This document shows, in pieces, positions 12,101 through 27,100 of a stretch of DNA of 64,000 nt. Made by a program: the position numbers and the translations under genes. The notes below the pieces were generated by a model, which ran no database searches, was not told the DNA's origin, and worked only from the letters and a program-made list of their open reading frames with translations. Origin of the DNA: Macrosoma leucophasiata (Eukaryota > Arthropoda > Insecta > Lepidoptera > Hedylidae); the NCBI GenBank assembly GCA_036365455.1, contig JAWQUS010000027.1, positions 19,270,501-19,334,500 on the forward strand, written 5' to 3'. How positions within the stretch are numbered: position 1 is the first letter of the stretch; each line of letters starts with the position of its first letter.

Positions 12101-15100
12101 TACACCCGCTCCGTGGATGACAAGAGGAGTCCGAATAGCGATGTCGCGTCGTGATAGGGCTTTTCGTAGATTTAGACGAGATCGCAGCGAAATTCTATGG
12201 AATTTATATAAACTGGCTCGTAACCGCTGTAATCAAATGGTAAGAGCAGCCAAACGCCGCTACGTTCATGAAAGTGTTACGGATTGTTCTCCGGCTGATA
12301 TTTGGAAGTTTTTGAAATCTTTAGGTTTATCTAAGTCTCGAGTCAATTTAACAAATATTCATATTTCTACAAATAATCTTAATAAATTTTTCGCATCATC
12401 TTCAACGATTGATCCTTATGCTAAACTTCACTCTCTTAAACAACTAACTTCCAAGCCAATTTTTCATTCTTTTACTTTTTCTCCTGTTACCAGCGATGAG
12501 GTTAATAAGTTGCTTTGCTCAATTAAATCTAAAGCAGTGGGCTGTGACCAAGTTAGTAGAACGATGATTTTTCTCATTTTAAATATAATACTACAGCCTT
12601 TTACTCACATTATTAACTTTTCTTTAGATACAGGGACTTTCCCCTTATTATGGCGTAAAGCGAACATCATTCCCCTTCCCAAAGTCAATAATCCCTGTTC
12701 AGAAAATCACTTTCGGCCGATTTCCATTCTCCCTTTTCTGTCTAAAGTTGTTGAAGCTGTTGTTCATAAGCAACTGGCCAGCCACATCTTTTCTAACGAT
12801 CTTCTTTCGCAGTTTCAGTCTGGTTTCCGACAAAGTCACAGCACCACTACGGCACTATTAAAAATCACTGAAGATGCCAGAGCAGGCATGGATAAGTCAC
12901 AGTTGACGGTACTGGTTCTGATTGACTTCTCAAATGCTTTTAATAACGTAGACTACGACTTACTGTTAGCTATCCTCAAGCAGATCGGCGCTTCATCACT
13001 GGTACTGGAATGGTTTTCATCGTATCTTCGCGGTCGCCAGCAGACTGTTCGCACCGATCATGATCAATCGGATTGGTGCGACCTGGTCGCTGGTGTGCCG
13101 CAAGGCGGTATAATTTCTCCTTTGCTATTTTCTATTTTTATTAATTCCTTAACCAATGACCTTCGGTGCTCTTACCATCTTTATGCTGATGATCTACAGT
13201 TATATACGCAGGCTGATCCGGCTCATCTGGAAGAAGCCATCTTGAAACTTAACGTAAACCTTGACATTATAGATCAATGGTCACATCATTTTGGTATATC
13301 TGTGAATGCAAATAAATGCCAGGCGATAATTTTAGGTAGCTCATTTTTTATTAACACTATTAACACAAATCATCTGTCACCTATTGTACTTAGCAATACG
13401 GTCATTCCTTTTTCTCATTCTGTCAAAAATTTAGGTCTACATATTGACTCTTCTTTAAATTGGCATAAACAGGTTACATCACTTAGTCAAAGTGTCACAA
13501 CTTCGCTGCGATCTCTCTACAGGTGCAAAAACTTTTTACCCGTTAATACTAAACTGCTGTTGGTACAATCTCTGGTATTACCTATTATAGACTATGCAGA
13601 TGTTTGCTATCCGGATTTATCTCAGGAACTTCTCAATAAACTGGATCGTTTACTTAATAACTGCATTCGCTTCATTTACGGTTTACGCAAATACGACCAT
13701 ATTTCTCTTCATAGGTCGCGTCTGAGATGGCTCCCCATCCGACAGCGACGGTTTGTCAGACTACTTTGTGTCCTTTTCTCTATTTTAAACGATCCAAATT
13801 CCCCCAACTACCTTAAAATTAATTTTAATATTCTGGGCGATTCTCATAACTTCAACCTTCGTTCATCTGAAAACTTACATCTTGCCACACCTTCTCATCG
13901 TTCGGGCTTTATGTCCAATTCTTTCACTGTTTCTGCAATTAGACTCTGGAATGCTCTCCCTGCTGATATTAGGAAGTCCTCTAGTAAGTTCGCTTTTAAG
14001 CGAAAGCTCCGGGAACACTTTTTGAGGTTGCTTTGAGACTTTTTCTTTTTCTTTGGTTCGTCATTCTATTATATTTTTTTTTATTTATATATATATTTAT
14101 ATGAGTATTTATGTAAGTATGTGTAATATATACATAGATATATAAGTAGTTTATATCGATCCATATATATGTATATGTATCTTATTTCACCGTTTTACAT
14201 TATATGCTTATTTTTATTTTCCCCTTCTCATTGCACTACATAAAATATTTATCACTACCCAAAGGTTGACTGGGAGAGAATGCTTTTTAGCATTAAGTCC
14301 GCCGCATGTACGTAATTGTGCAAGAAAGAATAAATAAATAAATAATGTCTGAGGGTGGGTTAAGAGTCTTAGGAATTGTCGTGCATTTATAAAGAGAATG
14401 TTAAATCTAGAAGAAACACGGGCGGTATGTCACGACCGGCATATCTGGCGCTCCTCACTCTCTGTCTACCCTGTCCGGGACTTGGCGTGAAGATACTTAC
14501 TTGATAACCAAAACTTAGGGCTCTTTTGAAATCTTGTGACATTGTACCGTATGTATGTAGTAGCACACACCACAGTAACTGCACACCTGTATTCCTCGAA
14601 TGGATACGCAGAAGAAAATGCATACAGACAGATTAGGTAATGCGGTGGTGAGTACGCCTTCGAGCTCCTACATTGGAACTCTACAACTAGTACGAGTATA
14701 CTATACTATACTATACTATACTATACTCCAAAATACTTATCGTTCATGCTTCTGCAAGGTTAGAGTGAATACTTTCTCAATCCTTACTGGTATAATAATA
14801 AAAATAATGGCAACCCATTATACGTCCCACTGCTGGGCACGAGTCTCTCCCCTTTTTGGGGCTAGGCCTGGAGCTTACTCCACCACGCTGCTCCAATGCG
14901 GATTGGTGGAGATACGGGTTAGTGGCCAACCCGTTGTCGGATGTTTTCAAACCGCCCATAAGGCCTCCGACATGGTTTAACGACTGCTATCTATCGATAG
15001 CAACCGGGACCGACGGCTTAATATGCCCTCCGAAGCACGGAAACGCGCATTTTAATTTGCCACTCGCGGTCACCCATCACACACCCGACCGCGCCCGTAA

Positions 15101-18100
15101 TGCTTAACCGAGTAGATCGCTTACGATCTACACCAGCCACTGGGCCATACGCGCTTCACCTTACTGGTAAATTCCACTTAAATCAAAATAAGCTACAACA
15201 CGAAAAACGTCAGCCACAACGGACCACTGTTCCAGCTTTGAACGCAAATTTCCAAAATGCCGCTTAAGCACCGATATTCTAGGCATCCAAGTCGCCTTCT
15301 TTGTTGCCAAATAGTCTGTACACGAAATCCAATCTTAATTCTAAAGAATTAAAGTCCATCTTTTACCAGCTCATCTCGGAATACGAAACTTATTATTATA
15401 AAGTTAAATCTAGTTTAATTTTGGAGTTTTGAGAAGGCCATATCTGGGTTATTAAGGTTACCGCCAAGTTTGTGAATCGCAACCGCGATATCTCAGTGAA
15501 AACTTGATATTGAAATAATATGGTATGGTTGGCGCTTTTGATTATGAAATTCGCAGATGTACACATTTCCGCAATTTGGAGATAAAGTTGGCGAGTAGCT
15601 GTTCATTTTAGTTTTGCTCGCGTGTGAGTTGTTCATTTATTCAAAACTTAGTATTAGTACATGCATACTTCCAATACTTAGGTTTTTTTTTATGTAATGG
15701 AAGTGGCAAACAAGCATGCAGTTCACATTGATGTTAAGTGATGACTGCAGCCTATAGACACCCACACAAAGACCAGAGGTCAAAATGCAGATGCGTTACC
15801 GCTTCTGAGGCCTAAGGTGTTATGCCTTTGTGCCGGAAATTACAGGGCCGTACATTACCACCTGACCAGAACACGATAGCGCTGAACACTACCATTTAGC
15901 GGCAAGTAAATTAAGTAATGCGGTGGTGCCTACGCCGGCGAGCTCCGTCACTGGAGCTCTACCACCAGTAAACCACCAGTTCATTATTCAATTTTTAACT
16001 CTATTACAATTTGAATCCAATTTCTCAACAACCAAATGAAGAAATGAACAGTCCGATAAAGATAAGAAACGAAATAAAATAACAGCATCGTGGAATTAAG
16101 ACAAACTCCAAACTAAGGCAAATCTGCAACAAGGTGATTCGGGGAGAATCAATTTGAGATTTCGCAATATCAAAATCCCGTTTCCGAGTTGCTTGTTACT
16201 TGAGATTCTTGAGAATATAATATTTCAATTAAACTAAGGATTCACTTATTTTCACCCCCTTATTCATAAACGTACATTAGATACGTTTTAGCTATAGAAT
16301 GCTTTGTCAAATTCAAAAGTCAAATTTTCCTTACCGTTTTTTTCTTTAATTTCTAAAGTTCACTGCGAAAACTAAATATTACAATTAATTAAAGTTTGAA
16401 AGTAATTAAAATCCAAAAGTAAATGGATTTCTATATTTCAGTTACCCTCTAACATAGCTTAAGCGACAAATCCTAAAGAGAACAATTATAAATAATATAC
16501 AATAACGAAAGAGGTATTACCACTATTTGGTATCATGCCAAGCCACGTAGCGGTAACAGGGATTAGATACAGCGAAGTTACAAATGAATTCTCTTCGGAA
16601 CTTTAAATGCAGTATTTATTTCTTGATATTCTCCTAAATAGAAAGTATAATTTAATAATTTATGAATTATACGCGTTGATCTCTCACTAACATAGAGCAA
16701 CACGGGCCACCGGTAGACCGGAAGGGAGTAGTCATAGTGTTTATTACCGATGCAATGCACCAGCTCCAATCCGCCGCGGCTGGTGGCCCGTGTTGCTCTA
16801 TGCTCACTAATGATGTATCGAACAAGAAAATACTTTGTTAGATGTATCTAAATGGTTACTTTAGAAACACCAAATTTTGAAGGGGTCATCTTATTCATTA
16901 CATCATTACTCATCCGCCCCGGCTTCGGACGGGTACTATATATTGTTTATTTTCGTTCTAGTATTTTGGCAGCCTCCTTTGAGATTGGTCACCGTGACTG
17001 AAATTCAGTCTGGAGAATATTAGGTATAGGTATATATTATCTACCGCATAAGGTGGACCTAGCGTGAGGATCCATACAAAAAAAACAACATATATCTGCA
17101 TATTCTCCAACTCAAGTTATACTTTACTGATGGTATAGATACAAGTGTAGGAGCTAAAGGGCGTAGGCACCTAACCTAACCTATCTGCCGCTAAATGGTA
17201 GTGTTCGGAACTATCGTGTTCGGGTTAGATGGTAATGTATGGCTCCGTAATAACTATCACAGGGACAGGTCATGACCTTAGGTCTCAGGGGTGGCAACGC
17301 GTTTGCATTTTAATATCTGGTTTTTATGTAGATGTCAGGCTGCAGCCATCATTTAACATCATGTGTTTACTGGTGGTAGAGCTCCAGTGACGGAGCTCGC
17401 GGGCGTAGGCACCACCGCATTACCTAATATACTTGCCGCTAAATGGTACTGTTCAACACTATCCTGTTCCGGTCAGGTGGTAAAGTACGGCCCTGTAATT
17501 TCCGGCACAGGGGCATAACACCTTAGGCCTCAGGAGTGGTAACGCATCTGCACTTTGACCTTGGTCTTTGTATGGGTGTCTATAGGCTGCAGTCATCACT
17601 TAACATCAATGTGAACTGCGAGATTGTTTGCCACTTTCATTACATTAAAAAAAAAGTGTGAGCTGCCTGCTTGTTCACCAACTCCTTTACGTAAATACTA
17701 CTGCACGCAACTCACATTCTCCTTTCTTTTTCAGGACAAGAATATAACTTTAACAAATTGTCTGATGAAGAAGTCAACTCGCTGGGTCAGACATACGACT
17801 ATGACTCCATAATGCATTACGCCCGGAACACCTTCAGCAAGGGATCGTACCTGGACACCATACTCCCTTTAGAGGTCCACGGGAAGAAGAGACCAGAAAT
17901 TGGACAGAGAGTGAGATTGAGCTCGAGCGACATCGCGCAGACCAATTTATTATACAACTGTGCGAGTAAGTATCCATTTTAACTTATCACAGAGACATTA
18001 TCAACTAAGGTCTCAGGGATGGCAACGCATCTGCATTTTGACTTCTGGTCTTTGTGTGGGTGTCTACAGGCTGCAGTTATCACTTAACATCAATGTGAAC

Positions 18101-21100
18101 TGCGAGCTTGTTTGCCACTTTTATGACATAAAAAAACATACGTTTTAATCCCATTTGTATGAAATAGTAAAGAAGTCATTTCATAGTCCATTAGAACTCC
18201 TTCCTTGTGCAATAAATATTTTAAAAAATATTGGACCAACAAAATACCGATGAACTATGCAAATACTACGACACTACGTGACTAAGCGACGTAGCATTGT
18301 GCTACGTCGTAGTCTTTTGTCTGTTTCACCACTTTGAGTTACGGCGACGTGTAATCTATTCTATATCTAAAAATATTTCCAATTTATTATTTGGTCTATA
18401 GAATTATACATATACCGCAATAGTATATTGCTAGGCTTTATTACTGGTGGTAGAGCTCCAGTGACGGAGCTTGCGGGCGTAGGCACCACCGCATTACATT
18501 ATATACTTGCCGCTAAATGGTAGTATTCAGCACTATCGTGTTCCGGTCAGGTGGTAATGTACGGCCCTGTAATTTCCGTCACAGATGCATAAAACCTTAG
18601 ACCTCAGGAGTGGTAACGCATCTGCATTTTGACCTTGGTCTTTGTATGGGTGTCTATAGGCTGCAGCCATCACATAACATAAGGCTGATTGGTCTGTGCT
18701 TAACATCAATGTGAACTGCATGCTTGTTTGTTACTTTTATTATAATTATTATTTTTTTATTTTTTTTATGTTATGGTAGTGGCAAACAAGCATACAGTTC
18801 ACATTGATGTTAAGTGATGACTGTAGCCTATAGACACCCACACAAAGACAAGGTCAAAATGCAGATACGTTGCCACTCCTGAGGCCTAAGGTGTTATGCC
18901 TCTGTGCCGGTAATTACAGGGCCGTACATTACCACCTGACCGGAACACGATAGTGCTGAACACTACCATTTAGCGACAAGTATATTAGGTAATGCGGTGG
19001 TGCCTAAGCCCGCGAGCTCCGTCACTGGAGCTCTACCACCAGTAAAATTATATAAAAAAATATATAAATATCAATGACGAATGAAGATGTAAGAAAGAGA
19101 CTTTGTGTGAATGATAGTATCGGTGTAAAAATGAAAAAAGGCATGCTCCGATGGTTCGGGCATATAGAAAGAATGTCGAATGAGCGAATGACTAAACAGA
19201 TATACAATGCGAATGTGGATGGTTGCAGAGGCCCAGGAAGACCAAGGCTGACCTACCATGACCAAATAGGTCGAGTTCTGTCTGATGGTGGGGTCAAAAG
19301 TCTTAGGAATCGGCGTGCATGTATGAAGAGAATGATGAAGGTAGACGAGGCACGAGAGGTTTGTCAGAACCAGGATGTCTGGCGCTCTACACTCTCTGCC
19401 TACCCCGTTAGGGACCTGGCGTGAAGATATGAATCTGAACGAAATTTCTGTTAAATTTAGCAGTATTTGCTTCTGTTATTGCTCCTCGAGTATTACCCAT
19501 CGACGACACACCTCAGCTTCTGTCCCATCCTCGATGGTATTACCCAATAACATTGACAGTTACCTACATGATAAAAAAAATAATTTATTATTTTATGCCC
19601 GATGATGGTATATAAAGGCGGACTTAATGCCACTAGGCATTATCTCCCAGACAATCTTTGGGTTATGAAGAGAGCGATGATGTAGGTGCAAAACGGGTAT
19701 AAATTTAGAAATTATGAGTGGAAAAAGATTTGATTAAATAATTATATAAATAAATATGGTATAAAAACAGATATTTTGACCTTGGTATTTTTGTGGGTGA
19801 CTATAGGCTGCAGTCATCACTTAACATCAATGTGAACTGAATGCTTGTTTGCCACTTCTATAACTTAAAAAAAAACAAATATGACATAATAATTATTATT
19901 AATTCATACACGTATGGACTGCACCGGCTATAGAGCGATCAGTTTGATCAGTTTGGCAGCTAAAGTGTATGAGAAAGTGTTGTAAAGAAGAATGAAAGAC
20001 AAGTCCGACGGGTTTTTGCGGGAAGCACAGGGTGGTTTTAGAACTGGAAGAGGATGTATGGATCAAGTATTAATATTCTGCCGCAGGTTGTTTTCTCGCG
20101 CTCTAAAATGTTATACTGCGTAAAGGAGATGTTGCAAAAATGTATGGACCTCCGGCCATTATTGTACACAATATCATTAAACAGGCAAAATTAATATAAA
20201 AACGTTTTTACTGCATATTTTCACTTATTTAGCTTTGTTTGCAGTTACAAAATATTATTTGCAGTTAGAATTGCAACTCAAAACCAACACGGCGAATATG
20301 GCGGGCGATGTCATTTTGACATTGTAATTTTTTAAATTGTATTTTGATTATATAGTACTTGGAGAAAAAAGTAATATTTTCTAAATACTTTCAAAATCGA
20401 TTGATCCCAAGTGTCGGCTGTATCGCCGCCATGTTTAACATACTTGAAAATGATAAAATCGTTTGAATTAAATGTGGTTGTAACTCTCAAATATATTCTT
20501 GAATAAATTAATTGTATTTTTTTCGGATTCTCCTTTAATTTACCCATTTTTCGAGGACGTGTACGAACCAGAGCCGACCTCGCAACATCTCCTTTATCAA
20601 TGTCAACAAAATTAAACTAATATCCTTCTAGTTATGAACATGGTGAAATTCGATTCTCACAACCCTTTGTGAAAACCGTAAATGCAATCATAGAATGCAG
20701 AGGAAAGAAATTATCCCGTGTTCTGTCGCACTACGAAAAATGTTGATAACGCATATTCCACAATGAATATTTGCATAGAGCGCATTGTGTTTGACTTATG
20801 GAATTTCGTAATAACCATAGCTTTTCTATATTTATTAGAAAATGTCAACACATTTATTACAATTGAATGTGAATAAAACTAAAGTATTAGTATTTGAAAG
20901 AGATGAACAGAGAACAAATGCAAGGGTAGTAGCAGATGATGCAGTGTTAGAACAGGTGGATGAAATTGTATATCTTGGATGTGCTTTTAGCAAGGATGGA
21001 AGGTACACCACTGACATAGAAAGAAGAGTGCTTGCTTGGGAATGCGTGAATGGAGCGTTGGGTAAGCTGCTAGAATCGAAACATCTCAGCCAGCGGGCTC

Positions 21101-24100
21101 GACTAGCCACATAATGATGTACTTACTCCAACGCTTTTATATGGAAGCGAGAGCTGGGTATGCAGGAAAGAGCATGATAGTAAGTTAAACGCGGTCGAGA
21201 TGAGATCTTTGCGCAAGATCTGCGGTGTATAACTCACCGATCGCGTTCGTAATGAAGATGTAAGAAAGAGGCTTTGTGTGATTGATAGTATTGGTGTAAA
21301 AATGAAAAAAGGCATGCTCCGATGGTTCGGGCATATAGAAAAAATGTCGAATGAGCGAATGACCAAACAGATATACAATGCGAATGTGGATGGTTGTAGA
21401 GGCCCAGGAAGACTAAGACTGACCTACCATGACCAAAAAGGTCGAGTTCTATCTGTCGGTGGGGTCAAAAGTCTTAGGAATCGGCGTGCATGTATGAAGA
21501 GAATGATGAAGGTAGACGGGGCACGAGAGGTATATCAGGACCGGGATATCTGGCGCTCTACACTCTCTGCCTACCCCGGTAGGAACCTGGCGTGAAGATA
21601 CATACATGTTTATAATATGTCAAACACAGTTTTGTTTTAGAGCTCCGTATATCTCAAAACGGAACCTGTATACGATCACTCGTGAGACTGTCTATCTGTC
21701 TGTCTGTCCATCTATCTATCCGGCTGTTTGTCCCTCTATCCCACCGTCTGTTCGTTCGTCCGTCTGTTTGTTCCTCTATATGTCCGTATGTTTGTGTCTG
21801 TCCGTCCGTCTGTTCAACCGTCTGTCCGTTCTGTCCATAATATGTAAATAAGTAACCAAAATAGGCAAAAAAAAAATTGTATCAAAAATAAGTGAAAGCT
21901 TCTATGCTAAAAATAGATCACAGGATCTCTGGCGCTCCACACTCTCTGCCTACCCCGTAAAGGACTTGGCGGGGAGATATATGCATACATACATACATTT
22001 CTACATTTGGCGTGAAATTAATGATATTTGTTCCTATCATTAAACAAAGCAGGATATCCAATTTTGTTAGATGTTGAATGCCTCATAATTAAGTTATTAT
22101 TATATTTTGCCTTCATCCTTGAATTGGATAGTATAAATTGGATTTTTTTTTCTCCCAGCCTGTGGAAATTTAATCAAACTTCTGAAATAAGTATATTTTC
22201 CGATCAAATTTTTCTCGCCAATTTTTGATGGTGATCTAAAGGAAGTAAAAAAAAACGTAACTTCACTTCTGTAATCCTCGAAGGGGTAGGCAGAGGTAAA
22301 CGCATGCATTCGAGCATACATGAAAACACCCACGACAAACTCCGAGGTTTGGTAATGTGGACTTCCAGAAAATTTAAGAAAATGAAAAAATCCCAATAGA
22401 ACCAGAGATGAAGAATTTTAAACCGTTATCTCTGATGACCCCCGACCCGGGTATCGAACCCAGGACATATACGCTACTGAGGCAGTTGAAAGTCATTAAG
22501 CACCATCGCATTACCTAATCTGTCTGCCGCCAAATGATAGTCTTCGGCGACCTGGTTAGTCCAGCTGTACGAGATGACCGTATTTTTTTTTTATTTTACT
22601 GTGTTAATTAAGCACCTGCAATTCCACCCGCACAGATTGAATACTTGGAAGTGCTCCACAATCAGATTTGCGCGTTCATTCCTGCTTAGAACGTAGAAAT
22701 TGTGAGGAAAAGGATTGATAGACAACCAAAGTCTGTCAATCCTTTGACATAAAAAACACTCTCATTTATGCTTTGTGTTTAGAATGCGGCAAGACATTCC
22801 TGGGGAACTCGGGTTGGTTCAATTCGCCCGGATGGGGCACGGAGGCGCCGCCTACGACGCCGGAGCGCTGCGAGTGGAGAATCGTTGCTACGCACGGGGA
22901 GCGGGTTGTGCTCAATATTACTGGTAAGTTCAATGTTTGTAAATAAACACTTTTTTCGGTAGTTCGGTAGGTAAACTCGTAGAAACGCAAAATAAAACGT
23001 CAGTAAAAAGGGTGGACTGCCTAAGAAGTCTGTAACAATTGTTTTATATTATTTCGCATTAACACATGCTTGTGAAATATATTTTAGAACTAAAACTGAA
23101 AAGAAAACTGAAAAGTCTATTATATCGGTTGCCTAACTAATAATAGCATAATAACTAGCATAGTTGGCAATAGATGGCGCTGCTGCTACCATAAAGCAAT
23201 GCAATAGATGTGAAGGAAAGATTTGACAAATCGGGCAGGACTTCAGTAGCTCAATTGGAAAAGCGGCTGGACTAGATTCCCAGTAGGCCGCGAGTTCGAG
23301 TCTCGCCTGAAGTCAAATTTTTCTTTTCATTTTTCTTTAAAAATAAAAGTCTGTAACAGGCTACTATAGTTAGCGCAAAGAGAATATAAATAAGTTAGCG
23401 CGTGGGCGAGAAAGAGGTGTAGGTATTGTTCTTTATCTCTGATGCTATAGTCGTTCTTTTCATTTTCTGTAAGTTTCCGACTGCTACGATATCGCCGGGC
23501 ACATTACGAAGCACCGCATAAAACGAAACCAAATCGTGGGTTTATTTTAGTTTTTAATTTACCTTTCAGGGAATACAGGCTTGAAGAGGTTACGAGAGAC
23601 AGACCTATACATCTATAGGTTTTATCTTGTCGTGCGAGAGAATGTACATTATTTACCCGCCTGTAACAAAGCCTGAAGAAAGGCACTTGTATGTTGAATG
23701 TTGTTAATGAAATTGAAGTTCACATTTTTCACGTGAACTACATACATTTTTTCATAAATATGTATGTCATTAATATGGCGTACAAGTAAGCGGTTGACAT
23801 TGAAATAGACATTGATGACAAGTAATGCAGACACGTAGTCAAGTCTTAAAATCTAGCTAGTCATTACCATCTAAAAGAAACATAGAAGCGCTTATATTAC
23901 CATAATGTCGTTCTTCATAATATTTTATTTATTTAAAGGAGATGTTGCAAAAATGTATGGAGCTCCGGCCATGTATTGTACACAATATCATTAAACAGGC
24001 AAAATCAATATAAAAACTTTTTTACTGCATATTTTCACTTATTTAGCTTTGTTTGCAGTTACAAAACATTATTTGCAGTTAGAATTGCAACTCAAAACCA

Positions 24101-27100
24101 ACATGGCGTATATGGCGGGCGATGTCATCTTGACATTTTCATTTTTTAAATTGTATTTTGATTATAAATTACTTGGAGAAAAAAGTAATATTTTCTAAAT
24201 ACTATCGAAATCGATCGATCCCAAGTGTCGGCTGTATCGCCGCCATGTTTAACATAGTTGAAAATGATAAAATCGTTTGAATGAAATGTGGTTGTAACTC
24301 TAAAATAAATTCTTAAATAAATTAATTGTATTTTTTTCGGATTCTTCTTTAATTTACCCATTTTTTGAGGACGTGTACGAACCAGAGCCGAACTCGCAAC
24401 ATCTCCTTTAGCAAATACAACACATAATAAAACTATTTAAATCGTAAAAAAGCTCATAATTTCAAGCACAAAGTTTCCTTTTAAAGGGAACCTTTATCTG
24501 ATCATTAAAACACAACAATCAAGGCTCGGGGTAAGAATGGAAAAGGGCAGCGTCAGAGCTGTTAAGTGCCCGCCCGGGGACACGAGGGTCAATTGCGAAC
24601 TCTATCCCCATTTGGACACGGTGCTGATATAGCATAATTATTGACCATCGTGTGTGGCTCTGATAAAACAAAGTTAAAATTAGATAGGTAATTTGATTAT
24701 ACTAACTTACTTGTGCGAGACTGTATTGATTGATTTTGTAATTATTGGAACAAAAGTGAAAGAAAACTGTAATTTTTATTTTGCACATGCGAGTGAACTT
24801 TAGAAATTATAGTAAACGGAAAGAAACATTTGGCTTAGCTTATCCTGAGGTCGCAGGTTCAATTCCTGCCCGAAGTCAAATTTTTCTTTCCGTTTTTTCT
24901 TTAATTTCTGAAAGAAAACTGTTATTGCAGATATTTAAAAAAAATATATGCTCCTACGACAGTGAAAATACTGCTTTGATTTAGGCATATCTCGGGCTGG
25001 GAAGTACATCATTTTTAGTTTTTTTTTTTCAATGGCCTACTAAATACTTGGTGCTTCCATCCTCTGTAATATAAAATTTTAACCTGTATCAACCCATTCG
25101 AGGAAATAATTCGGTTAAGTATTTTTAGTCTTAATTTTTATTTAGAAATTATTACTACTGGAAGGTATTTAAAAATCTAAAAAAGATCAACATTTCACTC
25201 AAAAAGCATCCTTTAAAAGGCTACTCTCGTCTGATCATTAAACGTGACAATCAAAGCTCGGGAAAATAATGGAAAAAAGCACCGTCAGAGCTGTTAAGTG
25301 CTCGCCCGGGGCCACGATGGTCAATTGCAGACTCCATCACGATATAGGCCCGATTTTACTGATATATCAAAAATATTGAACATTGTCTGTGGTACGTGCT
25401 AATGAAACCTAGTTAAAATTAGATAGGTGTTTTGATTGTAGAACTTTCTTGTACTCGTATAAGGCTTCATTTGCGTGATTTTGAAAGAATTGGAAAAAAA
25501 TAAATAAAAGTGCATTCAATTGCAGATATTTTAATCGCGTCTTTTAAACACCTGCGACTTATTACTACTGCTAATATTTTAGAAGATTTAAATTGATATA
25601 ATAATCACACTTGTAATGAACTTTTATTAAAGTGACTTATTCCAAGAAATTTTTAATATTTCCAAGTATGTACGAGTTATTAGGAAAATTTTGAATTTTG
25701 TATTTTATTTAAGCTCCATGCCTTAGGCTTTGGAGTAAATGATATTTGATTTGATTTCATATTTCGCAAATATAACACAATATAAAGGTTTTTTAAATCG
25801 AAAAAAGAGCATCATTCCATGCGCAAAGCGTCCTACAAAAGACTACCCTTACCTGATCAATAAAGCGACAATCAAAGCTCGGGGGAAGAATGGTGCTCGC
25901 ACGGGGCTCCGTGGGTCAATTGCGGACTCCATCCCGATTTTGCTGAATTACCAAAAATATCGAACTTTGTGTGTGGTGATTTAAAAAAAGATTGGTGCCT
26001 ACGTTTGTTATAGAATTAGCTTACCAGGACCTGATTTTGGATAAAAAAGACTTCTCAATAGACAGTCATAGACGTTTTCGTGGTAAGATTTTAGTCATTT
26101 GTAATGTAAAGTTTACGAGAGCATGCCCGACATATTGAAACGTTTTATTCGTGATCGACGTCCAATAAAAGCCTTTACAACAGAATACAGCGAACCCAGC
26201 AATCAATTTAAAGTCACCATTGGCATATTTATTGATTTCATAGTATCCATACATTTACTTATTTATATATTAAGCTATTGCATAGCTTCTATCGCGGGCC
26301 TTGAGCGCGGGGACCGAATTCAGAAATTCCGTAACGAAAAAACCGGACGCTCCGGATTACAAATTTTAAACTCATTTAAAGAAAGTAATGTATAATTTCG
26401 CCGTCCGACCTCGTGGGTAGCGTGGCTGAGCGGTCTAGGCGCTGGTTTAAGGCACCAGTCTCTTCGGAGGCGTGAGTTCGAATCCCACCGCTGCCAAGAT
26501 TGTTTTTGTTCATTTTTTTTAATTGCTTGTTTTTCCATTCAATATTTAAAAAGTGGTAAATATTAATAGAAAATTATTGTTTCATTTTTCAATTCTCTTT
26601 TTCTTTAATTTGCATTTTATTTTGTTTTGCATAATTTTAGATAATTATGTAAATGCAATAGCTTTACCGCGGCAGTCCCCGAGTGCCACACGTCTTTTTT
26701 ATGTATTAATTTTAAGAAATGGTATTTTATATCTTAAAAAACTAACAAAGCAAACTTTAAAAGGCGACCCCTCTGTGATCATTAAACGCGACAAACAAAT
26801 CTCAGGGGAAGAATGGAAAAGGGCACCGTCAGTAGCTGTTAAGTGCTCGCCCGGGGCCACGAGGGTCAATTACGGACTCCATCCCGATTTAGACCCGATT
26901 TTGCTAATACAGGCAAAATATTACCATTGTGTGTGGTTCTGATTAAACACGACTGAAATTGAATGGGTATATTAGTAATACAGAACTAATGAAACTGTTC
27001 ACGCGTGATTTGCAATTATTGGTGCTGAAATGAAACAACTGTCCTACAGTAACCCGCAAGGTATTATCTAGTAAAACCTTGCGGGTTTTTATTTAATGTT

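Larger units (their letters stand above)
11402..14502 (+). mobile_element. RTE-like LINE fragment (family G) hosting two nested insertions
   Basis: Family G 3' sequence at 11402-11490 (AATACAATGCGAATTTGGAT, GACCAAGACTGACCTACC) resumes at 11726-11739 (ATAGATCGAGTAATG) and 14343-14502 (AGTCTTAGGAATTG ... GGGACTTGGCGTGAAGATAC). A family A copy and a CR1/L2-like LINE are inserted in between. Confidence 0.75.

Noticed and set aside
22766..22990. 74-codon minus-strand frame
   Set aside because: Antisense shadow of the CUB1 first-half exon.
23239..23314. Functional tRNA gene
   Set aside because: Repeated context, mismatched anticodon stem and implausible anticodon; the same sequence occurs in foldback repeats.
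26553..26942. 129-codon + strand frame
   Set aside because: It covers local unit 3 copy 4; the same frame is broken by stops and indels in the other three copies and shows no domain.
27051..27087. Rho-independent-terminator-like hairpin with T-run
   Set aside because: Insect nuclear DNA; such a terminator has no role here.
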